The notes under the pieces: model-generated | Told to the model about the DNA's origin: nothing | Databases searched by the model: none | Seen by the model: the letters and a program-made list of their open reading frames with translations, nothing else | In this document: positions 36,713-45,064 of the stretch, one piece after another | Position numbering within the stretch: the stretch's first letter is position 1 | Layout: the number at the start of each line of letters is the position of its first letter | Program-made: the position numbers and the translations under genes | DNA from: Actinomycetaceae bacterium TAE3-ERU4 | GTDB lineage: Bacteria; Actinomycetota; Actinomycetes; Actinomycetales; Actinomycetaceae | Length of the DNA stretch: 64,000 nucleotides | NCBI GenBank assembly: GCA_019218365.1 | Contig: JAHUUJ010000002.1 | Span: 62,001-126,000 of the forward strand | Direction of reading: 5' to 3'

Positions 36713-38275
36713 ATGCGTAATAGCACTCGTAGAGGCACCAAACTTGCAGGCACTTTTGCCGCCTGTGCCCTAATTCTAGCCGGTTGCTCTGCCGGAACCG
36801 ATAATAAAGGAACCAGCGAACCTACCGCTAAGGCCAAGGACACCATTACCGCCCAGGTGGCTTACGCAAGCCTAAAGTTTGACCCCACGTCAACTTCCGG
36901 TGCGCTACCCCTGGCCGCTAACTGGCATGTTACAGAAGCCCTGTTCGATCTAGACATGGCTACCTTTAAGACCTACCCCGCCTTGGCTGCGGGAGACCCC
37001 GAAAAGATTTCGGATACCGAATACAAGTTCACCCTTCGTAAGGACGCTAAGTTCTCCGACGGCGAGCCCGTCACCCCGGCTGACGTCGTAAAGTCCTTTG
37101 ATCGTACTATGAAAGAAGGTAGCCTCTACCTCTCGATGCTTGACTTCATCGACAAGGTTGAGCCCTCCGGTGACAACGCTGTTGTAATCAAGCTGAAGAA
37201 GCCCTTCCCGCTATTCCTTCAGCGTCTACCTTTGGTACACATCGTCCCGGCTAAGGCCACAGATGCTGAATTGACAGCCAAGCCGATTGGTACGGGTCCT
37301 TGGAAGTACGTTGAAATTAATGAGCAGCAGGTTAAGTTCGAAAAGAACGACCTCTACAATGGCTCTAAACCTGCCCCCGCTAAGAACATGGTCTGGAATG
37401 TTAACGTGGACGACACTGCCCGTGTTACCGCCATGCAACAGGGTGACTCGGACGTAATGGAAAATGTTCCGGCAAAGGCGTTCAAGACTCTTGAAAGCTC
37501 CGGTTCGAAGATTGAAACCGTACAGGGATTCAACCAGGCTTTCATTATGTTTAACACCAAGAAAGCTCCGTTTGATAACAACAAGGTACGTCAGGCAGTT
37601 TTCTATGCAGTAGACGCGCAGAAGCTAATTGAAAACCAGCTTGCCGGCCAGGCTGAGGCGGTAACTAGCTTCTTGCCGAAGAATTTTGCCAACTACCACG
37701 AAGCGAAGGTTGTTTACAAGCACGACGTAGAAAAGGCAAAGGCACTGCTGAAAGAAGCTGGTGTAAATGCTCCAATCAACACCACTCTTTACACCACTGA
37801 CCACAAGTGGGTAACTGACCTTGCCCCGCAGATTAAGAACAACCTGGCTGAAGTTGGTATCAACGTTAAGATTGAGTCGATGAAGTCCTCGGCGCTATAC
37901 CCGAACATCACTGACAAGGACAACGCTGACTTCAGTATGGTTCTGGCCCCCGGAGACCCCTCGGTATTCGGTAACGACCCCGACCTCCTCATGAACTGGT
38001 GGTACGGTGACAACGCTTGGACCAAGAAGCGTACCTTCTGGAATGGTTCTGAAGGCTACAAGCAGCTTCACGCCGCTATGGATAAAGCTCTCGCTAGTGA
38101 AGGCGATGCCCAGCAGCAGGCTTGGAACGAATGCTTCGATATTCTTTCCGAACAGGTTCCGCTCTACCCACTCTTCCACCGCAAGGTATCGACCGCGGTT
38201 AAGGATGGTGTATTCAGCGAGTTCCAGCCGATTGGCACCACCGGACTTAGCTTCCTAAACGCTAAGTTGAAGTAA
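36713..38275 (+). CDS. satA: Sialic acid/sialoside ABC transporter substrate-binding lipoprotein (SatA-like)
   Basis: 520 aa from the ATG at 36713, which follows a GAGGAG site and begins a signal peptide with lipobox LAGC. An in-frame extension to 36611 is hydrophilic and rejected. The mature protein is a class C (peptide/nickel-type, SBP_bac_5) binding protein with GEPVTPADVV and FNTKKAPFDNNKVRQA segments. Peptide-class importers of sialic acid (SatABCD) are known from Haemophilus ducreyi and corynebacteria. Assignment to sialic acid rests on the operon with nanAKE. Confidence 0.85.
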   Translation: MRNSTRRGTKLAGTFAACALILAGCSAGTDNKGTSEPTAKAKDTITAQVAYASLKFDPTSTSGALPLAANWHVTEALFDLDMATFKTYPALAAGDPEKISDTEYKFTLRKDAKFSDGEPVTPADVVKSFDRTMKEGSLYLSMLDFIDKVEPSGDNAVVIKLKKPFPLFLQRLPLVHIVPAKATDAELTAKPIGTGPWKYVEINEQQVKFEKNDLYNGSKPAPAKNMVWNVNVDDTARVTAMQQGDSDVMENVPAKAFKTLESSGSKIETVQGFNQAFIMFNTKKAPFDNNKVRQAVFYAVDAQKLIENQLAGQAEAVTSFLPKNFANYHEAKVVYKHDVEKAKALLKEAGVNAPINTTLYTTDHKWVTDLAPQIKNNLAEVGINVKIESMKSSALYPNITDKDNADFSMVLAPGDPSVFGNDPDLLMNWWYGDNAWTKKRTFWNGSEGYKQLHAAMDKALASEGDAQQQAWNECFDILSEQVPLYPLFHRKVSTAVKDGVFSEFQPIGTTGLSFLNAKLK

Positions 38276-38284
38276 TCCACAGAA

Positions 38285-38325
38285 AGTTTTTGGGAGGGGA
38301 ACAAATTGTTCCCCTCCCAAAAACT
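38285..38325 (+). other. Strong intercistronic hairpin between satA and satB
   Basis: A 20-bp perfect stem (38285-38304 / 38306-38325) centred on one A, starting 9 bp after satA. No U tract follows. It is better placed to protect the satA mRNA end, or partly limit read-through, than to end transcription, which would lower permease levels relative to the binding protein. Confidence 0.75.
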
Positions 38326-38387
38326 GAGACCAGTTTTAGATAAAACAGCAAGAGCCCAAAATTGCATCCCGACAGGAGAGTGCAGAC

Positions 38388-39344
38388 GTGAATAACCTTA
38401 TTCGTCTTTTAGGACGACGCTTGGTGGCATTGCCCATCATGGCTTTTGGAGTGACATTCCTTGTCTTCTTCCTAATGTCCTTTTCTAAATATGACCCGGC
38501 CGTAGCGGCCCTCGGGGAGAACGCAACCGCCCAACAGCTAGCCGCATACCGAGCGGAAATGGGCTTTGACCGCCCCTGGATTGAACAGTTTGGCCACTAT
38601 ATTCTGGGACTCTTTAGAGGGGACCTAGGGGTTTACGGGGTTACCCGCGCATCCGTTTCCTCGGCAATTGCAGAAGCCTTCCCCGTCACCATGCAGCTGA
38701 CCTTCTTTGGCCTGCTAATCGCCGTTGTCCTATCGGTAATTATGGGCGTTACCGCGGCTCTTTACCGTGACCGTTGGCCTGATCAATTCATCCGTTTCCT
38801 GTCCATCATTGCCATTGCCACACCCTCGTTCTGGCTTGGTGTTTTGCTGATTTACGTATTCCAAATTAGGCTTGGCCTATTGCCCGGCTCGGGTGATTTA
38901 ATTCCCTTCTTTACGAGCCCTTCCTCATGGCTAACCCGTATCATCATGCCGGCCTTCGCTTTGGGGCTGCCGGTCGCCGGGCAGCTCACCCGCGTTATTC
39001 GTACTTCTATGGTTGAAGAACTCGACAAAGACTACGTACGTACCGCAATTGGTGCCGGAATCCCTAAGCGTGAGGTAATCGCACGCAACGTATTCCGTAA
39101 CGCGCTGATTACCCCCGTGACAGTCCTCGGTCTGAAAATTGGTTACCTAATGGGTGGTGCCATCGTTATCGAGGTTATCTTCTCGCTTCGCGGAATGGGA
39201 ACCATCATGTTTGAGGGAATCAACGCTAATGAACCTATTCTCGTGCAGGGAGTAGTGCTTGTAGTAGCCCTCGCATTTATCGTAATTAATATCGTTGTGG
39301 ACCTTCTCTACGTCCTCATTAACCCGCGAATCCGGACGGTGTGA
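38388..39344 (+). CDS. satB: Sialoside ABC transporter permease (SatB-like)
   Basis: 318 aa, starting at a GTG with an AGGAGAG site. DppB-type permease with six membrane helices, an N-terminal GRRLVALPIMAFGVTFLVF helix and the EAA loop DYVRTAIGAGIPKREVIARNV. It pairs with the permease half of SatC. Confidence 0.9.
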   Translation: MNNLIRLLGRRLVALPIMAFGVTFLVFFLMSFSKYDPAVAALGENATAQQLAAYRAEMGFDRPWIEQFGHYILGLFRGDLGVYGVTRASVSSAIAEAFPVTMQLTFFGLLIAVVLSVIMGVTAALYRDRWPDQFIRFLSIIAIATPSFWLGVLLIYVFQIRLGLLPGSGDLIPFFTSPSSWLTRIIMPAFALGLPVAGQLTRVIRTSMVEELDKDYVRTAIGAGIPKREVIARNVFRNALITPVTVLGLKIGYLMGGAIVIEVIFSLRGMGTIMFEGINANEPILVQGVVLVVALAFIVINIVVDLLYVLINPRIRTV

Positions 39345-39345
39345 C

Positions 39346-41343
39346 ATGTTGTTTGGTAAAAATAAAGTAGTAGACGCGGCGTCCCGTCCCGGAGTTCGTT
39401 TCCGGAGATTGCGCAATATGAAATGGGGAGCGCGCCTTTCCCTAGCCTTACTTGTTTTCCTGGTATTTGTTGCGATTTTCGCTCCGATAATTGCGCCGCA
39501 TAACCCGCTTGCAATTGCCACTAGCTACGAAGCTCCCAGTGCCGAATTCCCCTTCGGAACTGACAATCTAGGGCGCGACGTTCTTTCCCGAGTTATGTAC
39601 GGTGCTCGCTACTCGCTAGTAATTGGTCTAAGCGCAATTGGTTTCGCACTTTTGATCGGTTCCATTATTGGAGCTGTTGCCGCCGTCGCTCGTACCTGGA
39701 TTTCCGAAATTATTATGCGACTAATCGACATCTTCATGTCGGTTCCGGGAATCGCGCTTGCCGCCGTGTTCGTGCTTATCCTCGGTCAGTCGATGATTGG
39801 TATCATCATCGCCATCGGTATTCTCTACGTACCTCAGATTGCTCGAATTGTTCGCGCCAACGTGATTAGCGAATACGGTAAAGACTACGTCCGTGCGGTT
39901 ATTGTTTCAGGAGCGCGGGCTCCTTGGATTTTAATCAAGCACGTAACCCGTAACATTGCCGCCCCGGTCATGGTATTTACAACCCTGTCGGTAGCTGACG
40001 CAATCGTCTTTGAAGCTTCCCTGTCGTTCATCAACGCAGGTATTCCCGAGCCTACCCCAACCTGGGGTAACATTCTGGCTTCCGCGAAAGAAGGTGTCCT
40101 TTACGGATACTGGTGGCAGGCGACTTTCCCCGGTCTAGCCATTATGTTCACCGTACTTTCGCTGAATATTCTTTCTGAAGGAATTACCGATGCTATGGTT
40201 GCGGCCCCCACCGCCCCCGTTAGCGTAGACCCAGATGCCAAGGCCGCTCGTGAAGCAGATCGTATTCTTGTTGATCCGGTTGCTGCCTATGAAGCTCAGC
40301 ATGAGAGCCTAGTTGCCTCTCTGGCAAAGCTCCGCGAAGCAGAAGCCAGCAGGAAGGACAGATTCGTTCCAACCTCAACTAAACCTCCGGTATTAGAGGT
40401 TAAGGACCTATGTATTAAATTCCCACGACACGGTGATATCGACGTAGTGGACCACGTTTCTTTTGCCATTCGTCCAGGAGAAACGATGGGATTGGTTGGT
40501 GAATCTGGATGCGGTAAGTCAATTACTTCTCTTACCATCATGGGCTTGCTCGATCCAAAAGCTCAGGTCAGCGGTGAGATTATGTTTAACGGACGTAACC
40601 TAGTAGGTCTTTCCGAAAAGGAACATAACGCCCTACGCGGCCACGAAATCGCCATGATTTACCAAGATGCGCTTTCCTCGCTGAACCCGTCAATGCTAAT
40701 TCGTAGCCAGATGAAGCAACTGACACGTCGAGGGGGAACCCGCAGCGCGGAAGAACTTCTTGAATTGGTGGGATTAGACCCGAAACGCACTCTTGAATCC
40801 TATCCACACGAACTTTCCGGTGGACAGCGACAGCGTGTGCTTATCGCGATGGCTCTGACTCGTGACCCGAAACTGGTAATTGCGGATGAACCTACTACCG
40901 CCCTAGACGTAACCGTCCAAAACCAGGTAATTGAACTACTCAACGACCTGCGTAAAAAGCTTGGTTTCGCAATGATGTTCGTATCCCACGACCTCGCCCT
41001 CGTAGCAAAGGTTGCCCACTCTATTACCGTTATGTATGCCGGTCAGGTAGTAGAACAGGGCTCAACCATCGAACTTCTATCCGACCCGCGTCACGAATAC
41101 ACCCGAGGACTTCTTGGATCGGTTACTTCCATCGAAGCTGGTAGCGGGCGTCTGCACCAGGTTCCCGGTGTTGTTCCCAGTCCCAAGGACTTCCCGCGCG
41201 GTGATCGTTTTGCCCCGCGTTCTTCCCGACCAAACGTTGGTCTTTATACCCGCCCGGTAATGAAACAAGTGGGCAACACTCACCACTACTATGCAGAAAC
41301 CATCGTAGAAGATGAGACGCTTGCAGCAGGAGGAGAACTCTAA
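39346..41343 (+). CDS. satC: Fused permease-ATPase of the sialoside ABC transporter (SatC-like)
   Basis: 665 aa from the ATG at 39346, 1 bp after satB. Residues about 1-285 are a DppC-type permease (FGTDNLGRDVLSR segment, EAA loop DYVRAVIVSGA). After an acidic linker (about 290-345) comes a DppD-type ATPase with Walker A GESGCGKS, signature LSGGQRQRV and Walker B VIADEPTTALD, then the oligopeptide-transporter C-terminal domain. Fusion of permease and ATPase is uncommon in this class but is reported for Sat transporters. It overlaps satD by 1 bp. Confidence 0.9.
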   Translation: MLFGKNKVVDAASRPGVRFRRLRNMKWGARLSLALLVFLVFVAIFAPIIAPHNPLAIATSYEAPSAEFPFGTDNLGRDVLSRVMYGARYSLVIGLSAIGFALLIGSIIGAVAAVARTWISEIIMRLIDIFMSVPGIALAAVFVLILGQSMIGIIIAIGILYVPQIARIVRANVISEYGKDYVRAVIVSGARAPWILIKHVTRNIAAPVMVFTTLSVADAIVFEASLSFINAGIPEPTPTWGNILASAKEGVLYGYWWQATFPGLAIMFTVLSLNILSEGITDAMVAAPTAPVSVDPDAKAAREADRILVDPVAAYEAQHESLVASLAKLREAEASRKDRFVPTSTKPPVLEVKDLCIKFPRHGDIDVVDHVSFAIRPGETMGLVGESGCGKSITSLTIMGLLDPKAQVSGEIMFNGRNLVGLSEKEHNALRGHEIAMIYQDALSSLNPSMLIRSQMKQLTRRGGTRSAEELLELVGLDPKRTLESYPHELSGGQRQRVLIAMALTRDPKLVIADEPTTALDVTVQNQVIELLNDLRKKLGFAMMFVSHDLALVAKVAHSITVMYAGQVVEQGSTIELLSDPRHEYTRGLLGSVTSIEAGSGRLHQVPGVVPSPKDFPRGDRFAPRSSRPNVGLYTRPVMKQVGNTHHYYAETIVEDETLAAGGEL

Positions 41344-42161
41344 TGAAAACTCCAATCATTGAGCTAGAAGACGTTAAAGTAACTTTTAAGTCTCGTACGG
41401 GAAAGCTCTTCCGCCCGAATCTGGTACATGCTGTACGCGGAGTAAACCTAAAACTAATGCCAGGTGAAACCATCGGTATCGTTGGCGAATCAGGTTGCGG
41501 TAAATCTACCACCGCTAACGTAATGTGTGGACTACAGACTGCTACTTCCGGAAAAGTTATGTTCAAGGGGCGTGATGTCACCAAGCGTTCAGCTAGGGAA
41601 CGCCTTGAAATTGGACGCGTTGTCTCGGTAGTTTTCCAAGATCCAGCTACGGCACTTAATGCCCGTATGCGGGTACGTGATCAGCTAGTAGACCCTCTAG
41701 TAGTACACAAGATTGGCAATAAAGTAGACCGCGAAGCCCGAGTTGAAGAACTTGTGCGCATGGTTGGGTTGCCCGAATCGGTACTAGATGCTCTACCTGG
41801 ACAGATGTCTGGTGGCCAGCGACAACGTGTGGCAATCGCCCGGGCACTTTCGCTCAGGCCGGACGCCATCATCGCGGATGAGCCAACCTCTGCTCTAGAT
41901 GTTTCGGTCCGTGCGCAGATTCTAAACCTGCTCGCAGACTTAAAAGAAGAACTTGGGCTGGCGATGGTCTTCATCAGCCACGATATCCAAACAGTTCGTT
42001 ACGTATCAGACCGAATCGTAGTAATGAACGGTGGGGAAATCGTAGAGGAAGGCAACGCTACCCAAGTATTTAATAATCCACAACACGAATACACCCAAAC
42101 TCTCCTAGCTGCCGCACCTTCGCTTTTGCACCCGACAGCTGCTGAATGTGCCGGGTACTAG
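41343..42161 (+). CDS. satD: ABC transporter ATP-binding protein (SatD-like)
   Basis: 272 aa, DppF type. Walker A GESGCGKST, signature MSGGQRQRV, Walker B IIADEPTSALD and switch His in ISHDI are intact. It forms the ATPase pair with the C-terminal half of SatC. The C-terminal oligopeptide domain is short. nanA follows after 17 bp. Confidence 0.9.
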   Translation: MKTPIIELEDVKVTFKSRTGKLFRPNLVHAVRGVNLKLMPGETIGIVGESGCGKSTTANVMCGLQTATSGKVMFKGRDVTKRSARERLEIGRVVSVVFQDPATALNARMRVRDQLVDPLVVHKIGNKVDREARVEELVRMVGLPESVLDALPGQMSGGQRQRVAIARALSLRPDAIIADEPTSALDVSVRAQILNLLADLKEELGLAMVFISHDIQTVRYVSDRIVVMNGGEIVEEGNATQVFNNPQHEYTQTLLAAAPSLLHPTAAECAGY

Positions 42162-42178
42162 AAAATTTAGGAAAAGAA

Positions 42179-43102
42179 ATGACTAAAAAATTCCACGGTG
42201 TTATCCCACCGGTAGTAACCCCCCTAACCGAAAATGGCGAACTTGATGTTCCTAGCTTGGAGCGTTCGCTAAACCGAATGATTGCAGCGGGAATCGATGG
42301 AGCTTTTATCCTCGGTTCATCGGGTGAAGTAGTGTTCTCCACCGACGAGCGTCGTCGTGAAATCATCAAGGAAAGTATCCGTATCATTGATGGTCGAGTT
42401 CCCGTCCTGGTCGGCTGCATTGATACTCAGACCAATCGCGTAATTGAGCACGCACGTGTGGCCGCGGAACTAGGTGCTGATGCAATTGTTGTCACCGCTC
42501 CTTTCTACGCTCTAAGTGGTATCGAGGAAGTAGAACGCCACTTCCGCCTTGTTCACGAAGCCGTAGACCTGCCCATGTTCGCCTACGATATTCCCGTTTG
42601 CGTACACAAGAAGCTCCCTGGGCCAATGCTGGTAAAACTTGGTGTTGAGGGCGTACTCGCCGGGGTCAAGGATTCATCCGGGGACGACGTTGGTTTCCGC
42701 TTCCTAATTCAGGACAACGAAGCTGCCGGACACCCGTTGGTTATTCTCACCGGGCATGAAGTCGTTGTCGATGGTGCTTACATGTCCGGTGCAGACGGCT
42801 GTGTTCCCGGTCTGGGAAACATTGATCCCGCCGGTTATGTTCGCCAGTGGAAGGCTTACCAGAATGGTGACTGGAAGGGTGTACAGGCAGAGCAGGATGC
42901 GCTTGCTCGACTAATGCGTATCGTAACCGTAACCAGTGGAGTCAGCGGATACGGAGCCGGTGTTGGTGCGTTCAAGACTGCCCTGAAACTCCTTGGCGTA
43001 TTTGACACCAACGCGATGCCCGAACCAGTCCAGGCCCTCACGGGAGAAAACGTCGCCGCCATCGAAGCGGTTTTGCGTGAACGAGGCCTGCTCCAGTCAT
43101 GA
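42179..43102 (+). CDS. nanA: N-acetylneuraminate lyase (DapA/NanA family)
   Basis: 307 aa from the ATG at 42179 with a TTAGGAAAAG site. The class I aldolase TIM barrel has the GSSGE carboxylate-binding motif, the catalytic Tyr in FAYDIP and the Schiff-base Lys in GVKDSS. DapA and NanA share the fold; the position between sat genes and nanK/nanE makes the lyase the better call. It splits sialic acid into ManNAc and pyruvate. Confidence 0.85.
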   Translation: MTKKFHGVIPPVVTPLTENGELDVPSLERSLNRMIAAGIDGAFILGSSGEVVFSTDERRREIIKESIRIIDGRVPVLVGCIDTQTNRVIEHARVAAELGADAIVVTAPFYALSGIEEVERHFRLVHEAVDLPMFAYDIPVCVHKKLPGPMLVKLGVEGVLAGVKDSSGDDVGFRFLIQDNEAAGHPLVILTGHEVVVDGAYMSGADGCVPGLGNIDPAGYVRQWKAYQNGDWKGVQAEQDALARLMRIVTVTSGVSGYGAGVGAFKTALKLLGVFDTNAMPEPVQALTGENVAAIEAVLRERGLLQS

Positions 43103-44076
43103 GCCAATACGCAATTGCCATCGACATTGGTGGCACTAAAATTGCCGGCGGGCTGCTTCGCACTCCCGACGCGGATACTGGGAACCTAGAAAAAACCGAT
43201 TCCAACGTTACGTTGGAACGATTGACCCAATCGAAAAAATGGGAGGTTCCCACTCCACGCACCGGGGGTGGGCAGGTCGCTGCCGCAGTGGTGAGCGTAG
43301 TAAAAATGGTGGCCGAGTACGCTCGGGAAAAATCCCTTCATCCGGTAGGAATAGGGATAGGGAGTGCGGGGGTAATTGACGCTGAAGGGCGAAAAATTGC
43401 TTCTGCTACCGATGCCATTCCCGGCTGGTCGGGAACGAACCTAGCGGATATCGTCGAGGCTGAAACCGGATTTAGAGTCATCATTGAAAATGACGTTCAC
43501 GCACACGCGCGCGGCGAAGCAAGCTGGGGGAGCGGCCAAGGATATGGCTCAACTGTTATGGTGGCAGTCGGTACCGGAATAGGTGGTGCCTTCACCCTAG
43601 CGGATAAGGTGTTGCGCGGGGCTCACGGGCTTGCCGGACACGTTGGGCACATCATCGTTCCGGGAGCTGAGGGAAACATTTGCTCTTGCGGTTGTGATGC
43701 TCACCTGGAGGGGATTGCCGCTGGGCCGGGCATGACACGGTGGTTCAATTCTCGCGGTGGAAACGCGGAAAATGCGGTAGAGCTGGAAAAGCTGGCAATT
43801 GCCGGGGATGAATTAGCAAAAACTGTTCTAACTGAAGCTGCTACCGCTACCGGAAACATTACTGCGGGGTTGGTTAACTGTTTCGATCCGGAAATTGCGA
43901 TTCTCGGTGGTGGGTTAGCTCGTGCTGGTGAACTCTACTGGAAACCTTTAAGAAACGCTTACGAAAGTCAGCTCATGCCCGCTTTGAAAGACATTCCGTT
44001 GGTGGCCGCAGAGCTAGGCTCTAAAGCTGCTTTAATCGGTGCTGGACAGTTGGCATTCCAAAAGTTTTTAGATTGA
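43099..44076 (+). CDS. nanK: ROK-family N-acetylmannosamine kinase
   Basis: 325 aa, overlapping nanA by 4 bp. The phosphate-binding motif is AIDIGGTKIAGG at the N-terminus; the GHVGHI segment holds the ROK zinc-binding His. The Cys cluster reads CSCGCDAH rather than the usual CxCGxxGC, so one zinc ligand is moved or replaced by His. It phosphorylates ManNAc to ManNAc-6-P for NanE. Confidence 0.85.
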   Translation: MSQYAIAIDIGGTKIAGGLLRTPDADTGNLEKTDSNVTLERLTQSKKWEVPTPRTGGGQVAAAVVSVVKMVAEYAREKSLHPVGIGIGSAGVIDAEGRKIASATDAIPGWSGTNLADIVEAETGFRVIIENDVHAHARGEASWGSGQGYGSTVMVAVGTGIGGAFTLADKVLRGAHGLAGHVGHIIVPGAEGNICSCGCDAHLEGIAAGPGMTRWFNSRGGNAENAVELEKLAIAGDELAKTVLTEAATATGNITAGLVNCFDPEIAILGGGLARAGELYWKPLRNAYESQLMPALKDIPLVAAELGSKAALIGAGQLAFQKFLD

Positions 44077-44086
44077 GGAAAAGACA

Positions 44087-44779
44087 ATGACAGATCAAAA
44101 AGACATTACTTTGGAAGGAATCATTGAAGCCTCGCGCGGACTTATCGTTTCTTGCCAGGCCTATCCCGGGGAACCGCTACGTACCCCAGAAGTTACCGCC
44201 CGCATGTGTCAGGCAGTAGTAGAAGGTGGAGCCGTAGCAGTGCGCGTTCAAGGGGCAACCGATATCCAGGCAGCACGCCAAGCTGTACAGGTTCCGGTAG
44301 TTGGACTTATCAAATATGGGCATGACGGTGTTTACATCACCCCCTCGGTAGCCCATGCCCGGGCCTGTGCCCTAGCTGGAGCTTCCATCGTGGCGATTGA
44401 CGCGACCTCGCGCCCTCGTCTCGGAGGAACTTTTGCAGACGCTTGTCGTGCAATCCACGAAGAATTCCCCGGAGTGGCTGTCATGGCTGACTGTGGAAGC
44501 CTAGATGACGCACTTTCCGCCGAAGAAGCTGGGGCTGATTTAATCGGAACCACCCTAGCCGGCTATACTCCCGACCGCCCAAAGACTGACGGACCGGACT
44601 TTGAGCTAATTGACGCGGTTTGCGAACGCATCAAAAAACCTATCGTGGTTGAAGGACGCATTCATACCGTTGCGCAATTGGCTGAGGTTTGGCAACGTCC
44701 TATCCACGCGGCATGCGTAGGAACTGCCATCACTCACCCAACTAGCATTACTCGCTGGTTCACCGAAGTGGTGAAGTAG
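44087..44779 (+). CDS. nanE: N-acetylmannosamine-6-phosphate 2-epimerase
   Basis: 230 aa TIM-barrel protein. The GLIVSCQAYPGEPL segment, GLIKYGHDGVYITP and the VEGRIHT motif are diagnostic of NanE. It converts ManNAc-6-P to GlcNAc-6-P. Last gene of the sat-nan operon; the next enzymes, NagA and NagB, are not in this window. Confidence 0.93.
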   Translation: MTDQKDITLEGIIEASRGLIVSCQAYPGEPLRTPEVTARMCQAVVEGGAVAVRVQGATDIQAARQAVQVPVVGLIKYGHDGVYITPSVAHARACALAGASIVAIDATSRPRLGGTFADACRAIHEEFPGVAVMADCGSLDDALSAEEAGADLIGTTLAGYTPDRPKTDGPDFELIDAVCERIKKPIVVEGRIHTVAQLAEVWQRPIHAACVGTAITHPTSITRWFTEVVK

Positions 44780-44802
44780 TTTTTTCTTCGCTAAACAGTC
44801 TT

Positions 44803-44839
44803 TAAACCGCTCCGGGCATTTGTCTCTCGGGGCGGTTTA
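44803..44839 (+). terminator. nanE operon terminator
   Basis: A 12-bp stem (44803-44814 / 44828-44839, one G-U pair) starts 24 bp after nanE. The T tract downstream is weak (AGAGTTTAGG). Confidence 0.6.
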
Positions 44840-44909
44840 GAGTTTAGGTAATTAGGGCCACTACTGCTCAGAGTGTCAAACCCTGCTCCCGTGCCTTACA
44901 CTGTGGGTG

Positions 44910-44984
44910 AAGCCCCATTTGGAGGTTCGCACTAGAAGATCCGCTTCGGCGGTGAGTAGATTGTCTGAACCTTTATTGGGGTTT
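44910..44984 (+). ncRNA. Structured leader element upstream of the EamA transporter gene
   Basis: An 8-bp outer helix AAGCCCCA (44910-44917) / TGGGGTTT (44977-44984, one G-U) encloses an internal loop and a 6-bp helix AGGTTC (44923-44928) / GAACCT (44967-44972). That in turn encloses a UUCG-capped hairpin CCGC-TTCG-GCGG (44941-44952). It lies about 80 bp upstream of the EamA gene and does not look like a terminator. I do not recognise a known riboswitch class. Confidence 0.4.
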
Positions 44985-45064
44985 AATTACTTAGAGCTTC
45001 TTTTAGGTGAAAATATCTCCGCTTTGGTGATTTGATGGCAAAAGTATTTTAAGGAGGTAGGCGG

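Noticed and set aside
44880-45064. Known riboswitch, T-box, SRP RNA or 6S RNA
   Set aside because: I checked the characteristic motifs from memory and none fit; kept only as an unidentified structured leader.
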